Source: Moorella mulderi DSM 14980 (GTDB lineage Bacteria > Bacillota > DSM-521 > Neomoorellales > Neomoorellaceae). From it: DNA of 64,000 nucleotides. The translations under genes were made by a program, and so were the position numbers. The stretch is taken from assembly GCF_001594015.1 (NCBI RefSeq), contig NZ_LTBC01000001.1, forward strand, positions 434,001 through 498,000, written 5' to 3'. Below, one piece after another: positions 55,662 through 64,000 of the stretch. How positions within the stretch are numbered: the stretch's first letter is position 1; each line of letters opens with the position of its first letter. Below the pieces are notes generated by a model. It was not told the DNA's origin. It was given only the letters and a program-made list of their open reading frames with translations, and did not search any database.

Positions 55662-56471
55662 ATAGTTACTGTTATAGGCGTTCGGTTTAAAAAGGCCGGT
55701 AAAATATATTACTTTGATCCCGGCGAACTGGAGCTTACCAGGGGCGACCATGTAATCGTGGAGACAACCCGGGGCCTGGAATATGGTGAGGTGGTCATTC
55801 CGCCCCGCCAGGTTGATGAAGGCCAGGTAGTGCAGCCTTTGCGGCCGGTTATCCGCCGGGCAACGGCGGCCGATACCGAACAGGTAAATATCAACCGCCA
55901 GAAGGAAAAGGAAGCATTTGCCATTTGCCAGCAAAAAATTGCCGAGCACGGCCTGCCTATGAAATTAATTGACGTCGAATTTACCTTTGACGTCAGCAAA
56001 ATCATTTTCTATTTTACGGCCGAAGGCCGGGTCGACTTTCGCGAGCTGGTCAAAGACCTGGCGGCCGTTTTCCGCACCCGCATAGAATTACGCCAGATTG
56101 GGGTCCGGGATGAAGCCAAGATGCTGGGCGGGCTGGGTTGCTGCGGCCGGCCGGTTTGCTGTGCCACTTTTCTGGGTGAGTTTGACCCGGTTTCCATCCG
56201 GATGGCCAAAGAACAAAACCTGTCTTTAAATCCTACCAAGATTTCGGGCCTGTGCGGCCGGCTCATGTGCTGCCTGCGTTACGAAAATGACGTTTATGAG
56301 GAGGCGCGACGCCACTTTCCTCCCTGTGGCGCCATGGTCCAGACACCGGCAGGTGCAGGCCGGGTAACAGGGCACAATATCCTTAAGGAAACCGTCATGG
56401 TCGAAATACCCGAGCATGGTACTATGGAATTTCCCCTGAAAAATATCAGGAGAGAAGATCATGAGCAGTAA
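55662..56471 (+). CDS. ricT: RicT (YaaT, PSP1-domain protein), apparent AUA start
   Basis: The protein reads IVTVIGVRFKKAGKIYYFDP and matches RicT/YaaT: cysteine clusters LGGLGCCGRPVCCATFLG near residue 147 and SGLCGRLMCCLRYEND near 188, which bind an Fe-S cluster in the Ric complex that controls RNase Y and sporulation phosphorelay. The frame opens after a TGA at 55653-55655. The only start-like codon for the conserved N-terminus is ATA 55662, eight bases after agggggg. GTG 55758 would remove 32 conserved residues. Length 269. Confidence 0.9.
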   Translation: MVTVIGVRFKKAGKIYYFDPGELELTRGDHVIVETTRGLEYGEVVIPPRQVDEGQVVQPLRPVIRRATAADTEQVNINRQKEKEAFAICQQKIAEHGLPMKLIDVEFTFDVSKIIFYFTAEGRVDFRELVKDLAAVFRTRIELRQIGVRDEAKMLGGLGCCGRPVCCATFLGEFDPVSIRMAKEQNLSLNPTKISGLCGRLMCCLRYENDVYEEARRHFPPCGAMVQTPAGAGRVTGHNILKETVMVEIPEHGTMEFPLKNIRREDHEQ

Positions 56472-56778
56472 TTTTGTGGATTCTCAAGGCGGTACCCTGG
56501 CCGTAGCCCTGGCTGAACTGGAAGGACACCTGAGTGAGGTTTTAAAGGAAGTGCGGCACCTCCGGGCTTTAGCGCGGGCCCTGGAGGAAGAAAACCAGCG
56601 CCTCAGGACCATCATGTTCGCGGACCAGGCCGGGGAAGGTGGTTACCAGCAGCTTTTACGCTTTTATGAGGAGGGTTTTCACGTATGCCCGCCCCATTTT
56701 GCCCGGGTGCGGGACGGGGAGGGCTGCCTTTTTTGCCAGAGTTTTTTAGAGAAGAAGGGGTTACAGTCCCATGGCTAA
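56461..56778 (+). CDS. yabA: Replication initiation control protein YabA
   Basis: YabA binds DnaA and the clamp DnaN to limit re-initiation. The 105-residue protein has an N-terminal leucine-rich coiled coil (LAELEGHLSEVLKEVRHLRA, LARALEEENQRLR) and a C-terminal zinc motif HVCPPHFARVRDGEGCLFC near residues 78-96. ATG 56461 overlaps the end of ricT. Both of its known targets are in this window. Confidence 0.93.
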   Translation: MSSNFVDSQGGTLAVALAELEGHLSEVLKEVRHLRALARALEEENQRLRTIMFADQAGEGGYQQLLRFYEEGFHVCPPHFARVRDGEGCLFCQSFLEKKGLQSHG

Positions 56779-57628
56779 CCTTTACCTGGTAGCCACGCCC
56801 ATCGGTAACCTGGAGGACATTACCCTGCGAGCCTTAAGGGTCCTGCAGGAGGTCGATTTAATCGCTGCCGAGGATACCCGGCGTACCCGGGAACTCCTGG
56901 CCCATTATGACCTGCACACACCCCTGACCAGTTACCACCGCCACAACCAGGCCAGCAAAACCCCTTATTTATTAAAGCTTCTCCAGGAAGGCAGGGATAT
57001 CGCCCTTGTTTCCGATGCCGGCCTGCCGGGCATCAGCGACCCGGGAGAAGAGCTGGTGCGGCGAGCGATAGCCGCCGGCATCATAGTAGTGCCCATTCCC
57101 GGTGCCAACGCCGCCCTCGCTGCCCTGGTGGCGTCCGGGTTACCGGCTGGCCGTTTCGTCTTTGAGGGTTTTTTGCCCCGGGCCGGGAAGGAGCGCCGGG
57201 AACGGCTGGCGGCCCTGGCGGCTGAGGAACGGACCCTGATTTTCTATGAGGCCCCCCACCGCCTGGTGGCTACCCTGTCGGACTTGCTGGCAACCCTGGG
57301 AGAACGGCGGGTTGCCGTCGGCCGGGAGCTGACAAAAAAATTTGAGACCATCTGGCGGGGGTTGCTGTCGGAAGCAGTAGCACACTTCCACGCCAACCCG
57401 CCCCGGGGAGAGATTACCCTGGTAGTGGCCGGGGCCGGGCCGGCACTCCTGCCGGCTTATGACCCGGCCCGGGCGGCAGCGGAGGTGGCGGAGCTGGAGG
57501 CGGCCGGCCTCGACCGTAAAGAGGCTATGGCCAGGGTAGCCCGGCGTTACGGCCAGCCCCGGCGGGAGATTTACCGTGCCTGCTTGCAGGCCCTCAAAAA
57601 AGGTGGCGAGGCCTTCCTGTCAAAATAA
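56771..57628 (+). CDS. rsmI: 16S rRNA (cytidine1402-2'-O)-methyltransferase RsmI
   Basis: RsmI is a tetrapyrrole-methylase-fold SAM enzyme that modifies C1402. The 285-residue protein has ATPIGNLEDITLRALRVL near the start, AEDTRRTRELL near 36, LVSDAGLPGISDPGEEL near 76, IPGANAALAALVASGLP near 108, and a C-terminal helical domain. It overlaps yabA by eight bases. Confidence 0.95.
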   Translation: MANLYLVATPIGNLEDITLRALRVLQEVDLIAAEDTRRTRELLAHYDLHTPLTSYHRHNQASKTPYLLKLLQEGRDIALVSDAGLPGISDPGEELVRRAIAAGIIVVPIPGANAALAALVASGLPAGRFVFEGFLPRAGKERRERLAALAAEERTLIFYEAPHRLVATLSDLLATLGERRVAVGRELTKKFETIWRGLLSEAVAHFHANPPRGEITLVVAGAGPALLPAYDPARAAAEVAELEAAGLDRKEAMARVARRYGQPRREIYRACLQALKKGGEAFLSK

Positions 57629-57654
57629 AAAGGCGCCCGGAGGCGCCCCTTTTA
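57629..57654 (+). terminator. terminator after rsmI (possibly two-way with abrB)
   Basis: A self-complementary ggcgcc/ggcgcc stem (57632-57637, 57642-57647) is preceded by A-rich and followed by T-rich sequence, so it could serve the convergent rsmI and abrB genes. Confidence 0.75.
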
Positions 57655-57665
57655 CCTTACCTGAC

Positions 57666-57923
57666 TTAGACAGCCCTGGCCTGCTGGCTCATGGCTTCCA
57701 GGCATGCCCGGCAGACGTTTTTGCCATGGAAATTGACGATATCTTCCGCATTGCCGCAGAAAACACAGCCGGGCTCATACTTTTTCAGGATAATTTTCTC
57801 ATGGTCGACGTAAATCTCCAGGGCGTCTTTTTCATCGATGCCCAGGGTGCGCCGCAGCTCAATGGGAATGACTACCCGGCCGAGCTCGTCAACTTTACGT
57901 ACCACACCCGTAGATTTGATCAT
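57666..57923 (-). CDS. abrB: AbrB/SpoVT-family transition-state regulator
   Basis: This 85-residue protein has the N-terminal AbrB domain MIKSTGVVRKVDELGRVVIP then IELRRTLGIDEKDALEIYV, and a C-terminal CxxC pair (PGCVFCGNAEDIVNFHGKNVC) as in chromosomal AbrB/Abh-type proteins of clostridia, in contrast to the antitoxin AbrBs elsewhere in this window. It sits between rsmI and metG on the minus strand, as in Bacillus. Confidence 0.92.
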   Translation of the reverse strand: MIKSTGVVRKVDELGRVVIPIELRRTLGIDEKDALEIYVDHEKIILKKYEPGCVFCGNAEDIVNFHGKNVCRACLEAMSQQARAV

Positions 57924-57967
57924 GGCTCTCCCCTCCCTATTTCAACATGTTTCGACAACCTGTCTAT

Positions 57968-57996
57968 ATGGTACCAGTGTTTCCAGTAAAAGTCAA
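57968..57996 (-). promoter_or_regulatory. abrB promoter
   Basis: On the minus strand TTGACT (57991-57996) and TACCAT (57968-57973) are 17 bases apart, about 45 bases before the start. Confidence 0.65.
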
Positions 57997-58045
57997 CCAT
58001 ATTTTGGACAAAAAATTAGCCTTCTCGCGCCATTATAGCCAAAAC

Positions 58046-58075
58046 TTGACAACTTGCTCTTTTTTTTAATATAAT
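58046..58075 (+). promoter_or_regulatory. metG promoter
   Basis: A perfect TTGACA (58046-58051) and TATAAT (58070-58075) are 18 bases apart, 33 bases before the ATG. The spacer is T-rich. The leader is too short for a T-box. Confidence 0.8.
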
Positions 58076-58107
58076 ACTCCTGAATTTGCCGAAAGGGGAC
58101 GACCAGG

Positions 58108-60063
58108 ATGGGGGACAAGGTTTTTTACGTTACCACCCCTATTTATTATCCCAGCGATAAACTGCATATTGGTCATGCCCTGACGACCACCATGGCCGAC
58201 ACCCTGGCCCGCTACAAGCGCCTGCGGGGTTATGACGTTTATTTCCTCACCGGTTCCGACGAGCACGGCCAGAAGATCCAGCGTAAGGCCCGGGAAGCTG
58301 ATCTTCCGCCCCAAAAGTATGTCGACCGTATTGTGGCTACTTTCCAGGAACTCTGGCGCCGTCTTAATATTTCTTATAACGACTTTATTCGCACCACCGA
58401 ACCGCGCCATACGCGGGTAGTCCAGCATCTACTGCAGAAAATTTACGACCAGGGGGATATCTATAAGTCCACCTACGAGGGCTGGTACTGTACCCCCTGT
58501 GAAACCTTCTGGACGGAACGGCAGCTCAAGGACGGCAACTGCCCCGACTGCGGCCGGCCGGTGGAACTGGTCAAGGAAGAAAGCTATTTCTTCCGGATGA
58601 GCAAATATGCCGATCGCCTGCTGCAATATATAAAAGAACACCCTGACTTTATCCTGCCCGTTTCCCGGCGCAATGAGATGATCAGCTTTATCGAGGGTGG
58701 CCTGGAGGACCTGTGTATTTCCCGGACCACCTTTGACTGGGGTATACCGGTGCCCATGGACCCCAGGCACGTTATCTATGTCTGGTTTGATGCCCTCACC
58801 AACTACATCTCCGCCCTGGGCTACGGTACCGAAGATGATCACCTTTTCCGTAAATACTGGCCGGCCGCCGTGCACCTGGTGGGTAAAGATATCGTCCGCT
58901 TCCACACTATTATCTGGCCCATTATCCTCATGGCCGCCGGCATTGACCCGCCGCGCCAGGTCTTTGGCCACGGCTGGCTCCTGGTGGACGGCGGCAAGAT
59001 GTCCAAATCCAAGGGCAATGTTGTCGATCCCATGGTGCTCATCGACCGCTACGGCGCCGATGCCATCCGTTATTTCCTCCTGCGGGAAATGCCCTACGGC
59101 GCCGACGGTTACTACAGTGAAGAGGCTTTAATTACCCGCCTCAATACCGACCTGGCCAACGACTTTGGCAACCTGTTGAGCCGCACGACGGCCATGATTG
59201 AAAAATTTAACGGCGGGGTAATAGCGGCGCCCTCAGCCCCGGAGCCCCTGGATGAGGAGTTAAAGGCTATAGCCAGGGCTGTGCCGGATGAGGTGGACGC
59301 GGCCTTGAACAATTTTGAATTCGCGCGGGCTCTCACGGCCATCTGGCGCCTGGTTAACCGGGCCAATAAATACATCGAGGAGACGGCTCCCTGGGCCCTG
59401 GCTAAAGACCCTTTAAAGAAACCGCGCCTGCAGACGGTCCTTTACAACCTGGCCGAGGCCATGCGCCAGGCTACCATCATGGTAGGGCCCTTTATGCCCG
59501 GCGTACCGGCCCGGGTGTGGGAGCAGCTGGGCCTTGCGGATGTCCCCGCGGCCCTCACCTGGGAGAGCCTGGCCACCTGGGGGGGCATCCCTGCCGGTAC
59601 CCGGGTGAAAAGAGGTCCAGCCCTCTTCCCCCGCATTGAACTTAACGAACAGGAAGGAGAGGGACCGGTGGCAGTACAGGAGACTCCAGCGGCAGCATCG
59701 CCTGCAGTTAAAGAAGAAACTGTTGCTAAACCCGGTGAAGAAGAGATAACCATCGAGGAATTCGCTCGCATTAAACTAAGGGTAGCTGAAGTCCTGGCGG
59801 CAGAGAAGGTGGCCAACGCCGACAAGCTCCTGAAGCTGGAAGTTAAAGTTGGTGACGAGCGGCGGACCATCGTGGCCGGCATCGCCCGCTACTACCGGCC
59901 GGAAGAACTGGTGGGCAAAAAGGTGGTCATTGTGGCTAATTTGAAGCCGGCCAAACTCAGGGGTATTGTCTCCCAGGGGATGGTACTGGCGGCCGTCGCT
60001 GGCGACACCTTAAGCCTCATCACACCGGAGCGGGCTATCCAGGACGGCGCCCAGGTGCGATAA
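58108..60063 (+). CDS. metG: Methionyl-tRNA synthetase
   Basis: This 651-residue class I synthetase has the HIGH motif as KLHIGHALTTT near residue 18, the zinc region CTPCETFWTERQLKDGNCPDC near 128, KMSKSKGNVVD near 297, and a C-terminal EMAP/tRNA-binding domain (IEEFARIKLRVAEVLAAEKV) after an acidic linker. It charges initiator and elongator tRNA-Met. The ATG follows aaaggggacgacc. Confidence 0.96.
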   Translation: MGDKVFYVTTPIYYPSDKLHIGHALTTTMADTLARYKRLRGYDVYFLTGSDEHGQKIQRKAREADLPPQKYVDRIVATFQELWRRLNISYNDFIRTTEPRHTRVVQHLLQKIYDQGDIYKSTYEGWYCTPCETFWTERQLKDGNCPDCGRPVELVKEESYFFRMSKYADRLLQYIKEHPDFILPVSRRNEMISFIEGGLEDLCISRTTFDWGIPVPMDPRHVIYVWFDALTNYISALGYGTEDDHLFRKYWPAAVHLVGKDIVRFHTIIWPIILMAAGIDPPRQVFGHGWLLVDGGKMSKSKGNVVDPMVLIDRYGADAIRYFLLREMPYGADGYYSEEALITRLNTDLANDFGNLLSRTTAMIEKFNGGVIAAPSAPEPLDEELKAIARAVPDEVDAALNNFEFARALTAIWRLVNRANKYIEETAPWALAKDPLKKPRLQTVLYNLAEAMRQATIMVGPFMPGVPARVWEQLGLADVPAALTWESLATWGGIPAGTRVKRGPALFPRIELNEQEGEGPVAVQETPAAASPAVKEETVAKPGEEEITIEEFARIKLRVAEVLAAEKVANADKLLKLEVKVGDERRTIVAGIARYYRPEELVGKKVVIVANLKPAKLRGIVSQGMVLAAVAGDTLSLITPERAIQDGAQVR

Positions 60064-60834
60064 ATGCCGGGACTCATTGACTCCCACGCCCACCTCAACG
60101 ATCCGGCCTTTGCTGCCGACCTGGCCGGTGTCCTGGGCCGCCTGCAAGAGGCCGGCGTCGTAGCCGTAATCAACGTGGGTTATGATGTATCATCTTCCCG
60201 GCGGGCGGTGGAGCAGGCCCACGCTTGGCCCTTTATCTACGCCGCCGTAGCCGTTCACCCCCATGATGCGGCGACTTTCGACGCTGAGGCGGAGGCGGTC
60301 ATCGGCGGCCTGGCAAGGGACAGCCGGGTGGTGGCCATTGGCGAAACGGGACTCGATTACTACCGCAACCTTTCGCCCCGCCAGCGCCAGCAGGAAGTCT
60401 TTCGCTGGCACCTGGAGCTGGCCCGGGCATTACGCCTGCCGGTAATTATCCATGACCGTGACGCCCATGGGGATACCCTGCAGATTTTAAAAAAGGCCGG
60501 GCCTTTCCCGGCGGGGGGCGTCCTCCACTGTTTCTCCGGCAGCTGGGAAATGGCCCGGGAGTGCCTGGAGATGGGCTTTTATATCTCCTTTGCCGGCCCG
60601 GTGACCTTTAAAAACGCTACCAAGCTGCGGGAGATAGCTGTACGGGTACCCCTGGAGCGGTTACTCATCGAGACGGACTGCCCCTACCTCACCCCGGAGC
60701 CCCACCGCGGCCGGCGTAACGAGCCGGCTTACGTGGGCCTGGTGGCCGACGCCATAGCCGCAGCCCGGGGCCTGGTACCGGAAGCCGTCAGCGAAGCCAC
60801 CGCGGCCAACGCCCGGCGCCTGTTTGGGATTTGA
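60064..60834 (+). CDS. tatD: TatD-family DNase/hydrolase
   Basis: This 256-residue metal-dependent hydrolase has MPGLIDSHAHLND (His-x-His), AIGETGLDYY near 98, HCFSGSWEMARECL near 155, and LLIETDCPYLTPEP near 201. It follows metG directly, as yabD follows metS in Bacillus. No terminator follows; a minus-strand gene ends one base away. Confidence 0.94.
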   Translation: MPGLIDSHAHLNDPAFAADLAGVLGRLQEAGVVAVINVGYDVSSSRRAVEQAHAWPFIYAAVAVHPHDAATFDAEAEAVIGGLARDSRVVAIGETGLDYYRNLSPRQRQQEVFRWHLELARALRLPVIIHDRDAHGDTLQILKKAGPFPAGGVLHCFSGSWEMARECLEMGFYISFAGPVTFKNATKLREIAVRVPLERLLIETDCPYLTPEPHRGRRNEPAYVGLVADAIAAARGLVPEAVSEATAANARRLFGI

Positions 60835-61962
60835 TCAGAAAAATTCCCGCAGCACGTAATCACGAAACATCGGCTCAACGAATGTATAAGACCCGCGCCC
60901 CTTCTTCTCGATCACTGTTTTAGCCAGCAAATGATCTATCGTCCGTTTAATTTCATTAGGATTGGCGTTTTCTATGCTATAAATGCTGGTTCCTGTGGCA
61001 ATGCGCTTTAATACCTGGCGTCCAGTGAAACTCAGGTTTAGATCGTCTAGTAATTCATCGTAGATGGGTGCAAGAGTCAGCAGGGCACGATCATATCCCA
61101 AGCGTACAAACTCAAGGGATATGGTGTTCTGCCCGGCTTCAAGCAATGCGTAGTATAGTTCGGAACATACAACCATCGTGTCCTGGGGGTGCCCTCCGGT
61201 TTTACGGGTAATCTCCTTTATTGCTTCCGGCGTAGATGTGATTCCCCTGGTGCGGAACTTTTTGGCAATATATTCCGCCCAGGCCGTTTCGGGAATCGAG
61301 GGTATGGGAAGAATAGTGGCGAACCGGTAAAAGGCTTCCTTTTTGTCAGCGAATAGGGTTTTCATCATGCCCTCTTTTGATCCCAGGAACAAGTAGGCCA
61401 CATCTTCTTGATTTTGAAAATAGGAACGCATCTTTTTATAGATTCCCGTCCCTGCTACCCGGCAAGCGTCTTGAAATTCATCGAACAAGATAACCACCGG
61501 CTTTTTATCCCGTTTAGCCAACACCCCGGGCAAGTTCAGCGCATAGTCAAGCAAGGCTTCATCGCTTTGCTCGCCTTGCGAAAGCCCCAAATCGAGTTCA
61601 AGGTCCTGGAGCTTAATTGCCAGTTTCGCAGTGCCGGCAATGGTTTTAGTCCGGTCTTTCCATGCATCGATTGTCTTGCGAATGCCAGTCCTGTTTTCCA
61701 GGCAAGCGTTAATCAGCGCAACGGCCAGAGCGCGCTTACTGGAAAGCCGGAAAAGATCAACTGAAGCGATATAAAAACCTTTTACCTTTAGCTGCCTTAG
61801 CACCTCATGGGCCAACGAGGTTTTTCCTATGCGCCGTGGGCCGTAAAGCATGACGCTTTGACCCTCAGAGAGCCTGGTTACAAGGGAGGTAATGAAGTCC
61901 TCCCTGTCGACGATATCTTCTTCCGCAACAGGACCGCCGATGGGAAATAGCTTACCTGGCAT
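60835..61962 (-). CDS. AAA ATPase of the archaeal-ATPase (STAND-like) type
   Basis: This 375-residue ATPase has Walker A VMLYGPRRIGKTSLAHEVL near residue 40, Walker B VVILFDEFQDACRV near 158, a sensor region LFLGSKEGMM, and a C-terminal winged-helix part (LLDDLNLSFTGRQVLKRIAT, ENANPNEIKRTIDHLLAKTV). Such proteins often occur as mobile or defence-related single genes. ATG 61960-61962 follows caaggggcg. It is inverted between tatD and the G5/3D genes, with a more AT-rich base use. Confidence 0.85.
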   Translation of the reverse strand: MPGKLFPIGGPVAEEDIVDREDFITSLVTRLSEGQSVMLYGPRRIGKTSLAHEVLRQLKVKGFYIASVDLFRLSSKRALAVALINACLENRTGIRKTIDAWKDRTKTIAGTAKLAIKLQDLELDLGLSQGEQSDEALLDYALNLPGVLAKRDKKPVVILFDEFQDACRVAGTGIYKKMRSYFQNQEDVAYLFLGSKEGMMKTLFADKKEAFYRFATILPIPSIPETAWAEYIAKKFRTRGITSTPEAIKEITRKTGGHPQDTMVVCSELYYALLEAGQNTISLEFVRLGYDRALLTLAPIYDELLDDLNLSFTGRQVLKRIATGTSIYSIENANPNEIKRTIDHLLAKTVIEKKGRGSYTFVEPMFRDYVLREFF

Positions 61963-62110
61963 TATCAACGCCCCTTGATATTATTATCCATAATTATTAC
62001 TTATTATGTAATATTATATTACACAAAGCGTAATAAAGAAATATTTTCCCGGCCAATCCAAAACTCGCTTCAGTAAATAGGGGTATACCGCTTGAAATAG
62101 GTTATAATCC

Positions 62111-62136
62111 TCCTGCCTCCAGGGCAGGATTTTTTT
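62111..62136 (+). terminator. orphan terminator between the ATPase and the 3D-domain gene
   Basis: The stem tcctgcc/ggcagga (62111-62117, 62123-62129) with a five-base loop is followed by seven Ts. On the plus strand the nearest upstream gene is tatD, now 1.3 kb away, so this may be the original tatD terminator. It could also attenuate the following gene. Confidence 0.75.
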
Positions 62137-62200
62137 ACGGGTATAAAAGGCGAATATTCTGGCAAGGCTATTGCTGGCATAATATGGAAGGAGTGACGTT

Positions 62201-63187
62201 ATGTTCAAGATGTTACCCCCTTCCGGCCAGCGGCCTGCCCCTGGCCGGAGAAAGTTATTGCTGGCGCTGGCTTGCCTGCTGCTGGGGCTCCAGTCCCTGC
62301 TTCTGGCAGGCTGGACCAGCAATCGCGTAGATATTTTCACCGATGGCAGCGCCAGGCAGGTAGCCACCGGCCAGTGGTACCTGGGCGACAGCCGGGGACC
62401 GACCGGTAGCCAGGTACGGATAGGCGACTGGGTTTTACCCCTGCCCGGTGCCTGGTTCTGGCCGGGCTTAAAACTGACCATGGCCGGCGTAGTACCGGTA
62501 GCGGCCGAGATTGCCGGCCAGCCTCTCTGGTCCCAGGTACCGCTACCGGTGGTAGCCGGAATCCTGGCCCAGGAGGGCATAACCCTGGGGCCTGAAGACA
62601 GGGTAGATAGCAACCTGGGCAGCAATGACCCTTACCAGTATATCCGGGTCATCAGGGTGGAAAATACCATTGAACTGCACCAGGAAGCAGTACCACCTCC
62701 CCTGGTGCGCCGGCCGGATCGGACTTTACAGCCGGGGAAGGAAAAGGTGGTCCAGGAAGGCCGGCCGGGAGTACGTTATTATAAATACCAGGTAAAGAAA
62801 GAGAATGGCGTCGAAGTCGAACGCCAGCTCCTGGACACCTGGATCGAAGTCCAGCCCCAGCCACGGATAGTGGCCTACGGTAGCCGTGCTTACCCGGCAG
62901 TTACGGCGGCCCGGGCGGGGGATACCCTGAAGGTGATAGCTACGGCCTATACCCATACCGGCAACCGGACGGCTACCGGCATCTGGCCCTACCGGGGAAT
63001 AGTTGCCGTCGATCCCCGGGTCATCCCCCTGGGGACCAGGCTTTACGTAGAAGGCTACGGCTATGCCGTGGCCCAGGACACGGGTGGCCTGATTAAGGGC
63101 AACCGCATTGATATCTTTGTAGATAGTGAGGCCGAAGCCATCCAGTGGGGCCGGCGGCCGGTTACGGTGCGGATTCTCGGTTATTAG
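62201..63187 (+). CDS. G5 and 3D domain cell-wall protein (YabE/YuiC-like)
   Basis: This 328-residue exported protein has a signal/anchor segment (LLLALACLLLGLQSLLLAGW, residues 20-38), a G5 domain around 175-230 (GKEKVVQEGRPGVRYYKYQV), and a C-terminal 3D domain with three Asp: VAVDPRVIPLGTRLY, VAQDTGGLIKGNRIDIFVD. The 3D fold is related to MltA/resuscitation-type lytic enzymes active on peptidoglycan. Such proteins act in spore or wall turnover. ATG 62201 follows ggaaggagtga. Confidence 0.9.
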   Translation: MFKMLPPSGQRPAPGRRKLLLALACLLLGLQSLLLAGWTSNRVDIFTDGSARQVATGQWYLGDSRGPTGSQVRIGDWVLPLPGAWFWPGLKLTMAGVVPVAAEIAGQPLWSQVPLPVVAGILAQEGITLGPEDRVDSNLGSNDPYQYIRVIRVENTIELHQEAVPPPLVRRPDRTLQPGKEKVVQEGRPGVRYYKYQVKKENGVEVERQLLDTWIEVQPQPRIVAYGSRAYPAVTAARAGDTLKVIATAYTHTGNRTATGIWPYRGIVAVDPRVIPLGTRLYVEGYGYAVAQDTGGLIKGNRIDIFVDSEAEAIQWGRRPVTVRILGY

Positions 63188-63203
63188 GCAAAAAATTCCA
63201 GGC

Positions 63204-63230
63204 GCGGGGGCAGGAAAATGTTGCCCCCGC
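63204..63230 (+). terminator. terminator-like hairpin after the 3D-domain gene
   Basis: A perfect 9-bp stem gcgggggca/tgcccccgc (63204-63212, 63222-63230). It lacks a T-run, so termination would be weak. A second, imperfect inverted repeat follows around 63251-63284. Confidence 0.55.
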
Positions 63231-63340
63231 GTCGAAGTATTTATAGAGATTCCTTCCGGGCGCAACCAGCGTCCGGAGGGAACCTCCCCTCCCATGGCAG
63301 TAAAAGCTGTATTAGATTTTAAATTAGCAAGAGGTGACCC

Positions 63341-64000
63341 ATGGACGGATGGATTACGCACTGGCGCCAGAAGAATTCCCGGGGGCGCCGCCGGCCCTGG
63401 CTCTGGCTCCTGGTGGCGGTAGCAGTGCTTTTTACCGGCACCGGGTGGGGAGTAATGAACTTTGCCTGGAAGCAGGTAACCCTCCAGGTAGACGGGCGGG
63501 AGATCGTAGCCCGGACCTTTGCCCGCCAGGTAGGGCGATTTTTAAATGAGCAGCAAATTACCCTGGGGCCAGAGGATGTTGTTCTTCCTGCCCTGGATGC
63601 ACCTGTGACTAAAGGTATGGTGGTGACGGTCAAAAGGGCCGTCCTGGTAAAGATAATTGCGGACGGGCAGGAAAAGGAAATTTTGACTCCTCCGGTGACT
63701 GTGGCCGAGGTTTTAAGCAGAGCGGGGGTGACTTTGCAGCCTGAAGACCGGGTTACCCCGGCTGTAACTGCCACCGTAAGGGCAGGGGACACAATTAAAG
63801 TTACCAGAGTCACCTACAAAATGGAAACGGTTAACAGCGAAATTAACTACCGGGTGGAGCGTCGACCCGACGGGGAGATAGAAAAAGGTATTACCCGCCT
63901 GGTACAGAGGGGGCAGAAGGGCCTCCAGGAAGAAACTTACCGGATCGTCTATGAAGACGGGCAGGAAGCAGGCCGCGAGCTGGTGGCAACTAAGGTAGTT
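63341..64000 (+). CDS. yabE: YabE-like protein with DUF348 repeats and G5 domain, 3' end outside the window
   Basis: The frame from ATG 63341 (after gaggtgacc) runs to the window end without a stop, 220 codons. It has a membrane segment (WLWLLVAVAVLFTGTGWGV), two DUF348 repeats (QVTLQVDGREIVARTFARQV and VKIIADGQEKEILTPPVTVA), and the beginning of a G5 domain (YKMETVNSEINYRVERRPDG). Bacillus YabE has DUF348, G5 and a C-terminal 3D domain, so the rest should carry 3D. It is the second G5 protein in tandem. Confidence 0.9.
   Translation, partial: MDGWITHWRQKNSRGRRRPWLWLLVAVAVLFTGTGWGVMNFAWKQVTLQVDGREIVARTFARQVGRFLNEQQITLGPEDVVLPALDAPVTKGMVVTVKRAVLVKIIADGQEKEILTPPVTVAEVLSRAGVTLQPEDRVTPAVTATVRAGDTIKVTRVTYKMETVNSEINYRVERRPDGEIEKGITRLVQRGQKGLQEETYRIVYEDGQEAGRELVATKVV

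Overview
The window looks like a chromosomal origin region of a Gram-positive, endospore-forming, thermophilic anaerobe of the Bacillota, most likely a Moorella-type acetogen. The reasoning is inference from gene content. Sporulation-linked genes (bofA, yaaL, abrB, G5/3D-domain proteins, yaaO, ricT/yabA) share the window with a ferredoxin-linked 2-oxoacid oxidoreductase and a glycolate/lactate-type oxidase, and the sequence is GC-rich with frequent TTG/GTG starts. No species name can be proven from the sequence alone.

The backbone follows the gene order around oriC in Bacillus subtilis. Reading left on the minus strand from the origin are rpmH, rnpA, yidD, yidC, jag, mnmE, mnmG, rsmG, parA and the start of parB. 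Reading right on the plus strand are dnaA, dnaN, yaaA, recF, remB, gyrB, gyrA, pdxS, pdxT, then serS, tRNA-Ser genes, tadA, SRP RNA, dnaX, ybaB, recR, yaaL, bofA, then yaaO, tmk, holB, ricT, yabA, rsmI, abrB (minus strand), metG, tatD and G5/3D proteins. oriC is bipartite: TTATCC-core boxes lie upstream of dnaA. Between dnaA and dnaN a DnaA box, a short GC stretch and a CTA (DnaA-trio) run form a typical unwinding element.

Two accessory blocks interrupt this backbone. Block 1 (about 17.9-31.0 kb) holds a short GH15-like glycosidase, toxin-antitoxin modules (AbrB-PIN twice, RHH-PIN, and a TumE-like DUF6516 gene), and a run of decaying genes: a deoR regulator, a fruK-like kinase, a methyltransferase and an unknown gene. 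It also has a fructokinase-type sugar kinase, a class I aminotransferase and a T-box-led serine operon (class V aminotransferase plus serA). Block 2 (about 40.3-51.7 kb) holds an unusual P-loop ATPase whose start is hidden, a korABCD-like operon, a Phd-PIN pair, a probable cyclic-di-GMP-I riboswitch before two small unknown genes, a formyltransferase, and a three-gene FAD/Fe-S oxidase.

Serine is a theme of the middle of the window. A T-box controls serine synthesis and serS follows shortly after. Four tRNA-Ser genes with different anticodons (UGA, GCU, CGA, GGA) lie within 4.3 kb downstream of serS. tadA sits just after tRNA-Arg(ACG), the usual bacterial substrate of TadA, and its 3' end overlaps a tRNA-Ser gene.

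The observations most worth checking are the apparent AUA start of ricT, the disrupted or non-canonical start of the P-loop ATPase before the kor operon, the cyclic-di-GMP riboswitch cassette, a GH15 gene fragment joined to a shrunken deoR, and the AAA ATPase gene that seems to separate tatD from its terminator.
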